The notes under the pieces are model-generated. The model was not told the origin of the DNA, made no database searches, and worked only from the letters and a program-made list of their open reading frames with translations. Positions 26,185 through 36,006 of a stretch of DNA of 64,000 nucleotides are shown here, piece after piece. Origin of the DNA: Roseivirga sp. BDSF3-8 (GTDB lineage Bacteria; Bacteroidota; Bacteroidia; Cytophagales; Cyclobacteriaceae). The position numbers were made by a program, and so were the translations under genes. Each line of letters begins with the position of its first letter. The stretch's first letter is position 1. The stretch covers positions 4,543,001 through 4,607,000 of the forward strand of contig NZ_JBGNFV010000001.1 in the NCBI RefSeq assembly GCF_041449215.1. The letters run 5' to 3'.

Positions 26185-27045
26185 TCAGTTCATGCTTTCG
26201 ATAAGCTTTTCGTTAAGGCGGACGTAGTCCATGTTGTTTGCCTGCTTGGCTACCTCCATGGATTTTTTAGCAGTAGCGATTGCCTCCTTTTTCTTGCCCA
26301 TTTCAGCCTGTATTTTGGCTTTAAGGTGCATCATCCAGAAGGCATCCTGGCGCATGTCCACCGCTTTATTAACCCACTCCAGCGCTTTGTCCATGTCCTT
26401 ATCGTGTGAGTAGTAGTAGTTTGCAGACTGGAAATACATGTTGGCCAGGCTTGCCTCAGGGTTTTTCATGGCACGGTCTATCTGAGCCATCACCTGCTCG
26501 TCAGTATTTACCGTAATAGGTATCGCCACACCCGTTTTGTCCCACATCAGCATAAGGTCTGCGCCCTCATCGGTCAGGTTAGCAAAGTTCATGGTGAAGG
26601 TCTCTACAGCCTTATCCATACTCATAGGATCTACAGTTACACGCAAGGCGTCATCGCTCTGCTCATAACCACCAGAGCCCCACAGGCCTGTATTTTTACT
26701 AAAGATAACCGTCCACTCATCTTCACCGGGGATAGTATAAAGTGCGTATTCACCCCCTTCAAGCTTTTGTCCGTCAATCATGACATCGTCAGAAAAGTGC
26801 ACCTTGGTGGAGGCATTAGCTCCCGTTCTCCACACTTCGCCATAGGGTACAAGATCACCGAATATTGTACGGCCCTTCATGCTTGGGCGTGAGTAAACCA
26901 CCTTCGCATCCACAAGGCCTACCTTTTGCATAATGGTAGAGGCAGGGCTTGGTGCAGGCATGTCAAGTTGCTGAGCCACACTGCCTTGTGCAAAAAATAG
27001 TGCACAACAGATAGTAGCTAAAAATAAAGTAAGATTTCGCATCAT
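26185..27045 (-). CDS. DUF2911 domain protein with C-terminal TPR-like region
   Basis: A 286-aa protein with a signal peptide (about 1-24, ending GSVAQ). The DUF2911 domain (about 30-178) repeats the motifs of its neighbour: VVYSRPSMKGRTIFG, WRTGANASTKV and GGEYALYTIP. Residues 185-286 form helical TPR-like repeats (KALEWVNKAVDMRQDAFWMM, KKKEAIATAKKSMEVA). Likely periplasmic; function unknown. Confidence 0.83.
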   Translation of the reverse strand: MMRNLTLFLATICCALFFAQGSVAQQLDMPAPSPASTIMQKVGLVDAKVVYSRPSMKGRTIFGDLVPYGEVWRTGANASTKVHFSDDVMIDGQKLEGGEYALYTIPGEDEWTVIFSKNTGLWGSGGYEQSDDALRVTVDPMSMDKAVETFTMNFANLTDEGADLMLMWDKTGVAIPITVNTDEQVMAQIDRAMKNPEASLANMYFQSANYYYSHDKDMDKALEWVNKAVDMRQDAFWMMHLKAKIQAEMGKKKEAIATAKKSMEVAKQANNMDYVRLNEKLIESMN

Positions 27046-27257
27046 GGTTTGTGAGTTGTTTAATACCGTTATGTGTACGGAAATTAAAGGCTTTTTGATG
27101 TAAAATCACACTCTAAAAGGTCGCCACCACGCCAAAATCTTAATATTTTACCTTTACATACCCTTTAGCGACCATTCCTGATCCTATTAGCCGGAGATTA
27201 ACAAACATTCAGCCTCTCAGACTTTTTATATTCCCGGACTCGCACTAAAATTGAAAC

Positions 27258-27866
27258 ATGGCAGTAGTACTACCCCCGTCTTTTTATACAAGAGATGATG
27301 TGATCAGCATTAGCCGCGAGTTGCTGGGCAAGTATCTTGTCACACAAATAGACGGTGTGCGCACCTCCGGAATGATCGTGGAAACTGAGGCATACAACGG
27401 CGCCACTGATAAAGCATGTCATGCTCACCTTAACCGCAGGACTAACCGCACCGAAATCATGTTTCATGAAGGAGGGGTCGCTTACGTCTATCTTTGCTAT
27501 GGCATTCACCACCTTTTTAATATCATAACCAACGTAAAGGATAGGCCCGATGCTGTCCTTATTCGGGCCGTTCAGCCTGAAGAAGGGCTGGAAGAAATGC
27601 TGTTGAGAAGAGGGATGTCCACCCTGAAATCAAATCTCACTGCCGGGCCGGGAAGCATGAGCAAAGCGCTGGGCATTACCACCAGCCACTATGGGCAGCA
27701 CCTCACTGAGAAGGGCCCCATCTGGGTAGAAGACAAAGGCGTCTCAGTACCTGATAGTAAAATAATCGCCAGCCCCCGCGTGGGTATCGACTATGCCGAA
27801 GAAGATGCCCTGCTGCCATGGAGATTCAGGATCAAAGGAAATAAATGGACCAGCAAAGCAAAATGA
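27258..27866 (+). CDS. mpg: DNA-3-methyladenine glycosylase (AAG/MPG family)
   Basis: A 202-aa DNA repair enzyme of the human AAG type, which removes alkylated or deaminated purines. It has the catalytic VETEAY motif (residues 41-46), GGVAYVYLCYGIHH, and the product-site residues PGSMSKALGI. The stop overlaps the start of the next gene (ATGA at 27863), so both are coupled. Confidence 0.92.
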   Translation: MAVVLPPSFYTRDDVISISRELLGKYLVTQIDGVRTSGMIVETEAYNGATDKACHAHLNRRTNRTEIMFHEGGVAYVYLCYGIHHLFNIITNVKDRPDAVLIRAVQPEEGLEEMLLRRGMSTLKSNLTAGPGSMSKALGITTSHYGQHLTEKGPIWVEDKGVSVPDSKIIASPRVGIDYAEEDALLPWRFRIKGNKWTSKAK

Positions 27867-28792
27867 GCACATTTGTAATAGTTGCCCCTAACAGGGATAC
27901 AAGTCAGTGGAAAGATGGACTGCAGAAACACCTTCCGGATCACACCATAACCATCTGGCCTGAGGTAGAAGACCCGGATACGGTATCAGGAGTAGCCTGC
28001 TGGAATCACCCTCACGGCAGTTTGAAGGACTTTAAAAACCTCAAACTCATCAGCAGTCTCGGGGCAGGGGTCGACCATGTCCTTAGCGACCCCGACCTGC
28101 CCGTGGGCGTTCCTGTTACCCGCATTGTCGATCAAGCCCTTACCTACACCATGAGCCGATACCTGCTCGGACTGGTGCTATCCTGGCATCGCCGGTTTGA
28201 TATTTACCGGCAGGAACAGGCCACTCACACTTGGAACCAGAAGGCAAATCCTGAACGGAACCTGCAAATAGGCATCATGGGCATGGGCGTACTGGGACGT
28301 GATATCGCCGAAAACCTCGTTCGCCTCGGATTTGAAGTATATGGTTATAGCCGCAGCAAAAAGGAAATTGATGGTGTCACCAGCTTTGCCGGTGAGGAAG
28401 AGCTACAGAGCTTCCTTAATGAGGTAAACCTGATCATAAACCTGCTACCCCTTACCAAATCCACCCAAGGTATACTTGATGCTACGTTTTTCAATAGGCT
28501 GCCTCGCCCTGTGTGTCTGATCAATGCTGCCAGGGGAGGGCACCTGGTGGAAGAAGACCTTATCAGCGCATTGGATAATGGTAAAGTAGAGCAGGCCTTC
28601 CTGGATGTGTTTCAACAAGAGCCCCTGCCATCAGATCATGCTTTTTGGGACAGGAAGGATATTTTTATCACCCCTCATATTGCCAGCATCACCAATCCGG
28701 ATGCTGCCATACCCCAGATTGCCAATAACTGGCTCAGGGCTATGAAAGGAGAGCCCCTTCGCCATAAGGTCAACAGAAGCGAAGGATACTGA
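27863..28792 (+). CDS. D-2-hydroxyacid dehydrogenase, GhrA-like
   Basis: A 309-aa protein from ATG 27863, which overlaps the glycosylase stop; an earlier in-frame ATG at 27845 is less likely. It has the NAD(P) loop GIMGMGVLGRD, the active-site arginine in NAARGGHLV and the histidine in TPHIAS. It resembles glyoxylate/hydroxypyruvate reductase A. The coupling with a DNA glycosylase has no obvious metabolic link. Confidence 0.88.
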   Translation: MSTFVIVAPNRDTSQWKDGLQKHLPDHTITIWPEVEDPDTVSGVACWNHPHGSLKDFKNLKLISSLGAGVDHVLSDPDLPVGVPVTRIVDQALTYTMSRYLLGLVLSWHRRFDIYRQEQATHTWNQKANPERNLQIGIMGMGVLGRDIAENLVRLGFEVYGYSRSKKEIDGVTSFAGEEELQSFLNEVNLIINLLPLTKSTQGILDATFFNRLPRPVCLINAARGGHLVEEDLISALDNGKVEQAFLDVFQQEPLPSDHAFWDRKDIFITPHIASITNPDAAIPQIANNWLRAMKGEPLRHKVNRSEGY

Positions 28793-28844
28793 CACCTCAT
28801 CTTAGTAAATTCGTATATTATACCAAGCCATTACACGCACACAT

Positions 28845-29687
28845 ATGAAAAGAATACTCGTCCCAGTGGATTTTTCCGAGGCCAGTCTGAATGCCCTCGA
28901 ATTTGCCATAGAAGTAGCAAATCGCCAAAAGAGTGTTATTACCCTTCTGCATATTTTTACAGAATATGAGTACAACCGTCTGCTATATCAGGATCAGGAT
29001 ATTTCACAGCGTTTTGATGAGACCAAAGCTTTAATAGAGAGAAAGCTGGCTACGCTGGCAGAAGAGTCCCGCAAATCTGAAAGAGCTAACGGGCTGGCAG
29101 GTATTGAGTCCGTACTCAGGACAGGCGACCTGATAGGGGGCATAGCTGATTATGTAAAAGAAGAAAAGCAGAACCTCGTCATCATGGGTACCACCGGCGT
29201 TAGTGATGTCGTGGAGCAATACGTAGGTTCCAATACCGAGCGAGTCATTGAAGAGGTGGAATGCCCCGTTATCTGTGTCCCTCAGGGTATAGACAAGATA
29301 ACTATTAAAAAAGTAGTATATGCTTCCGACTATAGCGAAGAAGATAAGATTGCGATTAACTTCCTTATAGCTTTTGCCCAGCCTTTTAATGCCGAAGTAC
29401 ACGTAGTACATGTCACAGATGAAGACAACCTGATAGAAAAAGCTGAGTATTCAGACTTCAAGGAAGAAATGAATGCCTTTCTCGATTATCCCTCTATCAG
29501 ATACCACCTGGAGGTATTGGAAGAAGATACAGAAGTGGCCATTAACAACTTCATGCTCAAACATGATGGAGACCTTCTCATGTTGCTCCGTAAACACCAG
29601 AGTTTCTTTACCCGGCTGTTTACCAAGAGCATCACCAAACGCATGAGCTACTTTACAGATTACCCCTTACTTATCATGAAGTTATAG
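28845..29687 (+). CDS. Universal stress protein, tandem UspA domains
   Basis: A 280-aa cytoplasmic protein with two UspA domains. Domain 1 (about 1-145) starts with KRILVPVDFSEASL and keeps the ATP-type motif GTTGVSDVVEQYVGSNTERV. Domain 2 (about 150-280; KKVVYASDYSEED) lacks a clear G-2x-G-9x-G(S/T) motif, so it probably does not bind ATP. This layout is common for Bacteroidetes stress proteins. Confidence 0.9.
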   Translation: MKRILVPVDFSEASLNALEFAIEVANRQKSVITLLHIFTEYEYNRLLYQDQDISQRFDETKALIERKLATLAEESRKSERANGLAGIESVLRTGDLIGGIADYVKEEKQNLVIMGTTGVSDVVEQYVGSNTERVIEEVECPVICVPQGIDKITIKKVVYASDYSEEDKIAINFLIAFAQPFNAEVHVVHVTDEDNLIEKAEYSDFKEEMNAFLDYPSIRYHLEVLEEDTEVAINNFMLKHDGDLLMLLRKHQSFFTRLFTKSITKRMSYFTDYPLLIMKL

Positions 29688-29857
29688 GCAGGAGAGAGGC
29701 GGACGCCCTTCGCGCCATACAGTACTAGTACTGTGTCTGCCTATAAGTGTGTCGTGAAGAGCAAGGCAATGATTTGGTGGGAAGAAGCAAATAGCAATCA
29801 GGCTTTTGCAGGGTATATATTGAAGCCATGGTACTTTTCCTGGCCGGTATATGCCTT

Positions 29858-31054
29858 TTAGTTGTCGACCGGGGCCGTAGCTGGTTTTTTCAGTGCGGCC
29901 ACCGCTTCACCAAGCCCTTGGAGCGTAAGGGGAAACATACGTCCGTTCATCGACTTTTGTACGATACCAATAGATTCAGTGTACGGCCAGTACCCCTTGT
30001 CCTCAGGGTTCAGCCATACCGTATGAGGATAATGCTCCCGCAGTCTTTTAAGCCAGGCCAGCCCCGTTTCACGATTATAATGTTCCACGCTACCCCCCGG
30101 CGATAACAGTTCGAAAGGGGACATACTCGCATCCCCTACCATTATTACCCGGTAGTCGCTGTTAAACCGGTTAAAAAGCTCCTGTGTCGGAATTTTCTCG
30201 TCCCACCGCCGGCTATTATCCTTCCATACAGATTCGTACAGGCAATTATGAAAGTAATAGTGCTCCAGGTGCTTAAACTCATGTCTAGCGGCAGAGAATA
30301 GCCTTTCACATGCTAAAATATGATCATCCATACTGCCACCTATATCCAGGAGCAGCAGTATTTTGATATTGTTCTTTTTGGCAGGCACCATTTGGAGGTT
30401 AAGCAGGCCCCCGTCTTCCGAGGTTTTCCGTATTGTCCCTTTGACGTCCAGCTCTTCCGGCTTTCCCTCTCTTGTAAGTAAACGAAGGCGGCGAAGAGCC
30501 ATCTTCAGATGTCGCGTGTCCATCTCTACTGTATCGTCCAGGTTGCGAAACTCCCGTTTGTCCCACACCTTTACCGCCCGGCGGTGGCGGCTTTCATGCT
30601 GGCCTATTCGTACACCCTCCGGATTATACCCATAAGCTCCGAAAGGAGACGTACCGCCGGTGCCTATCCATTTGCTGCCCCCCTGGTGCCGTTCCTTCTG
30701 TTCTTCCAGCAGTTCCTGCATTCGCTTCATCAACGCCTCCAGGCCACCCATACTGCTGATAAGCTTTTTCTCCTCCTCACCCAGAAACCGCTCAAACCGC
30801 TTTTCCAGCCACTCCGGTGGTATTTCCCTTTCTTCTTCCTTTATCTCAACACCCCCGAAGAACTGGCCGAAAAGCACATCAAACCGATCCAGATGCTCTT
30901 CATGCTTTACCATGACCGTACGGCACAGGTAGTAAAAAGCCTCCGTATCACGTGCAATGATGCCCTTATCCAGTGCCTCCAGCAAATCCAGGTACTCCCG
31001 TAGCGTCACCGGAAGCCCCTCCCTTTTCAGATAAAGAAAAAATGTTAGAAACAA
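29858..31054 (-). CDS. vWA domain (CoxE-like) protein, partner of MoxR ATPase
   Basis: A 398-aa protein with a helical N-terminal part (about 1-215) and a CoxE-like von Willebrand A domain. The metal-site motif is DIGGSM (residues 237-242), in place of the canonical DxSxS; this variant is usual in the CoxE group. MoxR/vWA pairs act as chaperone-like modules for metal-centre or complex assembly. It follows the MoxR gene by 48 bp on the same strand. The client is not evident. Confidence 0.87.
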   Translation of the reverse strand: MFLTFFLYLKREGLPVTLREYLDLLEALDKGIIARDTEAFYYLCRTVMVKHEEHLDRFDVLFGQFFGGVEIKEEEREIPPEWLEKRFERFLGEEEKKLISSMGGLEALMKRMQELLEEQKERHQGGSKWIGTGGTSPFGAYGYNPEGVRIGQHESRHRRAVKVWDKREFRNLDDTVEMDTRHLKMALRRLRLLTREGKPEELDVKGTIRKTSEDGGLLNLQMVPAKKNNIKILLLLDIGGSMDDHILACERLFSAARHEFKHLEHYYFHNCLYESVWKDNSRRWDEKIPTQELFNRFNSDYRVIMVGDASMSPFELLSPGGSVEHYNRETGLAWLKRLREHYPHTVWLNPEDKGYWPYTESIGIVQKSMNGRMFPLTLQGLGEAVAALKKPATAPVDN

Positions 31055-31102
31055 TTACTTTGTATTTGATTGTCAGTTAGTAATAAGGTGTTTGGGAAGC
31101 GG

Positions 31103-31948
31103 TTACATAAAGCGTCGCCCCCGGCCCGTGCTCAGGTGCACCAGTAGTTCGTGATCCTTTTCATTTTTTAGCAGTGCCCCTGCATAAGGAGGGAGGTCCG
31201 AGCCTGCAGCCACCTTTTCCAGTTCATCGGTAGTCACAGCTCCAGCCATCAATAGCCTCATCCAATCCAGCAGCTCACTTGTGCTGGGCTTTTTCTTTAG
31301 CCCCTGAACTTCTCTCAGTTCATAAAACACCCGCATGCTTTCGCCTATCAGTTTCTCCTCCAGGTCCGGGTAGTGCACATCAATTATTTCGCGCAGCGTA
31401 GCCTCATCAGGAAAGCGGATGTAGTGAAAGAAGCAACGCCTCAGAAAAGCGTCAGGAAGTTCCTTTTCGTTATTACTTGTGATGATTACCACCGGACGGT
31501 GTTTCGCGCATATGGTTTCTTTTGTCTCATAGCAATAGAACTCCATCCGGTCCAGCTCCTGCAGCAGGTCATTAGGAAACTCGATATCCGCTTTGTCTAT
31601 CTCATCGATCAGCAACACAGCCTGTTCCTCACTGGCAAATGCCTCCCATACCTTCCCCTTTTTTATATACCGGGCGATATCCTCCACACCCTCTGTGCCG
31701 AGTTGAGAGTCTCGCAGGCGGCTCACCGCATCATATTCATAAAGGCCCTGCTGTGCGCTTGTCGTACTTTTTACATGCCACGTAAAGAGCGGCATTTCCA
31801 ATGCACGGGCTATTTCAAAAGCAAGTAACGTCTTACCTGTACCAGGCTCTCCTTTAATCAATAAAGGTTTTTTGAGAGTTATGGCAGCATTTACCGCTAC
31901 TTTCAGATCTTCTGAAGCTATATATCTGTCTGTTCCCTGAAATTTCAT
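31103..31948 (-). CDS. MoxR-family AAA+ ATPase
   Basis: A 281-aa AAA+ protein with Walker A GEPGTGKT (33-40), Walker B LLIDEID (112-118), sensor 1 ITSNNEKELP and arginine finger DAFLRRCFF. It belongs to the MoxR subgroup, which works with vWA proteins; the gene for its partner is directly downstream. Probably cytoplasmic and involved in protein-complex maturation. Confidence 0.9.
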   Translation of the reverse strand: MKFQGTDRYIASEDLKVAVNAAITLKKPLLIKGEPGTGKTLLAFEIARALEMPLFTWHVKSTTSAQQGLYEYDAVSRLRDSQLGTEGVEDIARYIKKGKVWEAFASEEQAVLLIDEIDKADIEFPNDLLQELDRMEFYCYETKETICAKHRPVVIITSNNEKELPDAFLRRCFFHYIRFPDEATLREIIDVHYPDLEEKLIGESMRVFYELREVQGLKKKPSTSELLDWMRLLMAGAVTTDELEKVAAGSDLPPYAGALLKNEKDHELLVHLSTGRGRRFM

Positions 31949-32280
31949 AATGCGAAATTAAGGAAAGGTGCCGGACATGCGAAATATGAAAGGTAATCGT
32001 TTGAAAACTATCGAAAACGCAAAGGCCCCGGATGGCGGGGCCTGCAAAAAATTTAGATGCTAGAATAAAGGAGCCAAAAAAATATTGTCTTTAGAGTCAT
32101 ATTAAGATAGTGATTATCAGTCAATAATCCAAATCAGATGCTAAAGATGAAAATTTGTATTATTTCTATTTATTGAGACAACACACATAATTTTTTCTAA
32201 TTTGCCCGCTTTTAAGCTCACGGAAGAGCAACTACCTCTAAATTAAACTATTGAGGGGTAAAAATTGTATTGAGATCATT
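31949..32280. other. Non-coding gap between divergent moxR and PD40-OmpA genes
   Basis: A 332-bp AT-rich region that must hold promoters in both directions. It has one perfect hairpin without a T run (AGGCCCCG/CGGGGCCT, 32023-32043). No coding potential seen. Confidence 0.55.
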
Positions 32281-33954
32281 ATGAGAAAACTGATTGGATT
32301 TTTTGTGGTGTTTACGTCATTGGCTTTTTCCGCTATGGCCCGTCAGTACGAAGGTCTGGCTACTGCCTACGGGGATAGCATTAATAGCGTGTATGACGAG
32401 CAGGCACCCGTATTTACACCAGATGGAAAGTCTGTTTATTTCACCCGCAGTAATCATCCCCAAAATATAGGAGGCGTAAAAGATAAGGGAGATATCTGGT
32501 ATAGCCAGCTTCAGGCAGACGGCATCTGGTCCACTCCTGTACATGCTGGCAAACAACTGAACACCAGCGGATACAATGCCGTAGTGGGCTTCGGCCGCAA
32601 TGGCAATACACTTTTTCTTCAAAACCTTTATGAAAACGGTCGTGGCGGGCGTCAGGGTGTATCTATAGCCACCCGCAGCGGAAACGGATGGAGTGACCCA
32701 CGCCCCGTAGATATCCCTTATTTCTATAACAGAGCCCCCCACCAAAGTATGAGCCTCTCGCCTGATGGTACCGTTATGCTCATGGCAGTGGAGGCCCGGT
32801 TTAGTTATGGCGCCGAGGATATATATGTTAGTCTGCAAAGGCCGGGAGGTAAGTGGAGCGAACCTATTAACCTGGGACGTACCATCAATACCCGGTATCA
32901 GGAGATGACCCCCCACCTCGCTGCCGACAATAAAACCCTCTACTTCGCGAGTAATGGCCACGGAGGACTCGGCAGCCGCGACATATTTGTAAGTACCCGT
33001 CTGGATGATACCTGGAAGAACTGGTCTGAACCGAAAAACCTGGGCTCCTCTATCAATAGCCCCGGAGTTGAATTGTCCTACTTCGTTCCTGCTAACAGCG
33101 AGTACGCATATTTTACCACCACACAAAACAGTGATGGGTACGGTGATCTGCGCCGTATCAGACTTAGCCCCGAGTCAACAAGGCCGGAAGTAGCCTCCGA
33201 ACCCGTAGTAGAGGTGGATACAGTAGCAACAGAGCCCGTGCTTGCAGTCGAAGAAGTGGAAGTAAATACCTCCATTATTGACAGCATCTCCCAACCCCGG
33301 CAGGATGAACCTGTGCTTGTGGAAGATGAGCCCGCAATGCCAGCAGAGTATACCTTTAGTGGCCGGGTTAATGATCAGCGGTCAGGCCAGGGAGTGGTAG
33401 CTTCTATCAGGGCTGTCAATTCGATGAGTAACGATACCCTTACCGTTAGTTCTGGCACAGAAGGTGCTTTCCGGTTTAGCCTTACCCCCGGTGAGACCTA
33501 TACTATTAAAGCTTCCGCCAAGGGCTATCTTCCTAATGAGATAGAGATAGAAGCCACCGGCACAGGTGAAGAAGGCCCCATCGTAATAGAACTCGTGCCC
33601 CTGGAAATAGGAACTACCGTACAACTCGATAATATACTCTTTCGCCAGGGTACATCTGAAATGCTGGCAGGTAGTGAAAAAGACCTGAAGCAGGTACTGG
33701 AGGTACTGAATGAAAACCCGGGTCTACACATAGAACTCGCCGGCCATACAGACAACCGCGGTAGCGGTCGCCTGAATATTAAGCTGAGCCAGGCAAGAGT
33801 AGAAGCCGTAAAAGCTTATCTGGTGGAGCAAGGGATAGATAAAAAACGTATTGAAGGCGTAGGCTATGGCGGCACGCGCCCCATCGCCTCTAACGCAACA
33901 GAAGAGACACGCCGGCTTAACCGCAGGGTAGAGTTTACCATCACTGGAAAGTAG
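32281..33954 (+). CDS. PD40 beta-propeller/OmpA-domain envelope protein
   Basis: The product is 557 aa from ATG 32281, which gives a proper signal peptide (cleavage near MARQ at residue 21); the frame opens ten codons earlier. Residues 25-300 hold WD40-like PD40 repeats (APVFTPDGKSVYFTR and similar), 310-350 an acidic linker, 355-440 a carboxypeptidase-regulatory-like beta sandwich, and 450-557 an OmpA C-terminal domain (LAGHTDNRGS, RRVEFTI) that binds peptidoglycan. The layout is common in Bacteroidetes, including proteins linked to type IX secretion. Confidence 0.9.
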   Translation: MRKLIGFFVVFTSLAFSAMARQYEGLATAYGDSINSVYDEQAPVFTPDGKSVYFTRSNHPQNIGGVKDKGDIWYSQLQADGIWSTPVHAGKQLNTSGYNAVVGFGRNGNTLFLQNLYENGRGGRQGVSIATRSGNGWSDPRPVDIPYFYNRAPHQSMSLSPDGTVMLMAVEARFSYGAEDIYVSLQRPGGKWSEPINLGRTINTRYQEMTPHLAADNKTLYFASNGHGGLGSRDIFVSTRLDDTWKNWSEPKNLGSSINSPGVELSYFVPANSEYAYFTTTQNSDGYGDLRRIRLSPESTRPEVASEPVVEVDTVATEPVLAVEEVEVNTSIIDSISQPRQDEPVLVEDEPAMPAEYTFSGRVNDQRSGQGVVASIRAVNSMSNDTLTVSSGTEGAFRFSLTPGETYTIKASAKGYLPNEIEIEATGTGEEGPIVIELVPLEIGTTVQLDNILFRQGTSEMLAGSEKDLKQVLEVLNENPGLHIELAGHTDNRGSGRLNIKLSQARVEAVKAYLVEQGIDKKRIEGVGYGGTRPIASNATEETRRLNRRVEFTITGK

Positions 33955-33980
33955 AAAAGACCTCATTTGATAATAACGCC

Positions 33981-34018
33981 AAAGGGCCGGGTGCTAAGCA
34001 TCCGGCCCTTTTCCTTTT
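33981..34018 (+). terminator. Rho-independent terminator after the PD40-OmpA gene
   Basis: Stem AAAGGGCCGG/CCGGCCCTTT, extended inward by TGC/GCA, followed by a T-rich tract. Confidence 0.88.
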
Positions 34019-34082
34019 TTGACATCATCTATATGCCCGGCGAATTACATAGGACTGAGGATGGCTATTTCATTCAGATTTA

Positions 34083-34090
34083 TAACTTTG
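34083..34090 (+). promoter_or_regulatory. Candidate -7 promoter element for holA
   Basis: TAACTTTG fits the Bacteroidetes TAnnTTTG consensus and lies 25 bp before the holA start. The -33 box is weak (TTTC about 11-15 bp upstream, not at ideal spacing). Confidence 0.4.
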
Positions 34091-34115
34091 AAGCGATAAA
34101 TAAACCTGTCCCACA

Positions 34116-35138
34116 ATGGCCGCTACCCCTGAGAGTGTTTTAAAAGATCTGAAAGCCGGGAAATACGCCCCTATCTACTTTTTGCAGGGTGATGAGCCCT
34201 TCTACATTGATCAGATAGCCCAGTACATTGAGAAAAATGCACTGGCAGAACACGAAAAAGGCTTTAACCAGGTAGTAGTATATGGTAAAGACGCTGACGT
34301 AAATACCATTCTCACACACGCCCGGCGGTTTCCCATGATGGCCGAACGCCAGGTAGTGATCGTCAAAGAAGCTCAGAATATCACTGACATTAATAGAGAA
34401 GGCGGCCAGAAACTTCTCGAAGCCTACGTAAAAAACCCCTTGCCATCCACCATTCTCGTACTAAGCTACAAGTACAAAAGCCTGGACAAGCGAAAGTCCC
34501 TGTCCAAAGCACTGGAAAAATTTGCGGTGGTGGTCTCCACCAAAAAAATGTATGACAACCAGGTGCCCGACTGGGTAAAAAAGTTTGTGAAGGAAAAAGG
34601 CCATACCATAACCGAAAAGGCCGCACATATGCTTAGCGAGTTTATCGGCAATAACCTGGAGCGCCTCAGCGGAGAGATAGAAAAGATTCTGCTGAACTTT
34701 AAGGAAAAATCAGAGATCACTGATGAACTGGTGCAGAAGTATGTAGGCATCAGTAAGGACTACAATGCTTTCGAGCTCCAAAAGGCCATTGCCGTCAGAG
34801 ATACGCTTAAGGCCAACCGCATAGTGAACTACTTTTCGGCTAATCCAAAAGACAATCCCGCTATCCCTGTCATAGCACTTCTTTTCGCATTTTTCAGCAA
34901 GCTGCTTCTGGTCCATCATGCAAAAGACAAAAGCGACCGTAATCTTGCCAGTATACTAAAGATAAACCCCTATTTCGTAAAAGAATACCTTGCAGCCAGC
35001 CGCAACTACCCTGTAGGGAAGGTCATAGAGAACGTAGGCCATATCAGACAGGCAGACTTGCGGGCCAAGGGCGTGGAGGGAGGTGCCTACTCTGACGGCG
35101 AGCTTTTGAAGGAGCTCGTTTTCCGCCTGACCCACTGA
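34116..35138 (+). CDS. holA: DNA polymerase III subunit delta
   Basis: A 340-aa clamp-loader subunit. It starts with the usual PIYFLQGDEPFYIDQIAQYI and has the AAA+-fold domains without a functional P-loop, as in HolA. The middle LSEFIGNNLERLSGEIEKILL and C-terminal collar (RQADLRAKGVEGG) are typical. It opens the sliding clamp during replication. Single gene. Confidence 0.92.
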   Translation: MAATPESVLKDLKAGKYAPIYFLQGDEPFYIDQIAQYIEKNALAEHEKGFNQVVVYGKDADVNTILTHARRFPMMAERQVVIVKEAQNITDINREGGQKLLEAYVKNPLPSTILVLSYKYKSLDKRKSLSKALEKFAVVVSTKKMYDNQVPDWVKKFVKEKGHTITEKAAHMLSEFIGNNLERLSGEIEKILLNFKEKSEITDELVQKYVGISKDYNAFELQKAIAVRDTLKANRIVNYFSANPKDNPAIPVIALLFAFFSKLLLVHHAKDKSDRNLASILKINPYFVKEYLAASRNYPVGKVIENVGHIRQADLRAKGVEGGAYSDGELLKELVFRLTH

Positions 35139-36006
35139 GAGTTCGTTTTCTTTTTTATCTTTTTTTCAGTCTTTCATGTAGGATTTGTTCCGGGCGGGTA
35201 ATTTTTTTATCAATTCATCCCTCTACTTTAAACTTCTGAGGATGTGTTATTTACTCATTTTGAAAACGATTCACTCAAATTGAGAGACTTTTTTCAGGAA
35301 ACTCGATCCCATTTCCACATTTATTACCAATCCATCACATGGTGTAACATTAGTTGAGTCAAACTAGTCATAGATAAAGTTATATTTATATGGTCTGTTT
35401 GCCCTAATTTTGGCCTTTCAATAACGTTTTTATTCAATTCTCATATTTCGTTCTTTATTTTTTTATTTAAAAAAAGGCAAAAACATTACATGAGAATTTA
35501 CCCCATGCCAAAATCCCTGTTACAACGATAAAAATTATCAAAAATCCACCCCGATTTTCCTGTTTTGAGAAGGTCAACTGCCAGACAGACAGGCCAAAGC
35601 GTAACTTAATAAATTCACATGCCTAAAACCGAAATAATATTTCGATATATGAAGGTTGCAAACGAATGATGAAATTTTCATCTGTTAGTTATTGAAATAT
35701 TATTCTGTTTGAGCTTGGATGTTACTCCCTGCTTACTGGCGAAAGCGTATTTTGACTTAAAGTGAATGTTGAAATAGTGCAAAAAAAATCTAAAGGTATA
35801 TTTCCAATACTTTCAAAATGAGGAATAGCGAAAACCTATCCAGAAGATGTCAAGCTTTGATTTTTTTATGGTGGGAGTAAGTAAAACCCTGTTTCTGCCC
35901 TTTTACGATAAATTATTTCAGTTCAATTTTGTTGATATCAGAAAGGAAACCAGGTGTGTTCGAATGGTTTCCAGTTGAGTTAAGAGTTAATAACGAATAA
36001 CGGGAT
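35139..36006. other. 868-bp AT-rich non-coding region
   Basis: There is no ORF above a few dozen codons with a credible product and no recognised RNA. It contains a -7-like element (TAATTTTG, 35405-35412) and a 15-bp palindrome (35630-35644). It is unusually long for this gene-dense window and precedes the 940-aa secreted esterase. Confidence 0.6.

Noticed and set aside
32023-32043. GC hairpin as terminator
   Set aside because: No gene ends before it on either strand and no good T run; kept only as a note in the gap entry.
32317-33126. 269-codon minus-strand frame
   Set aside because: Antisense to the PD40-OmpA gene; Cys/His/Tyr-rich product typical of a shadow frame.
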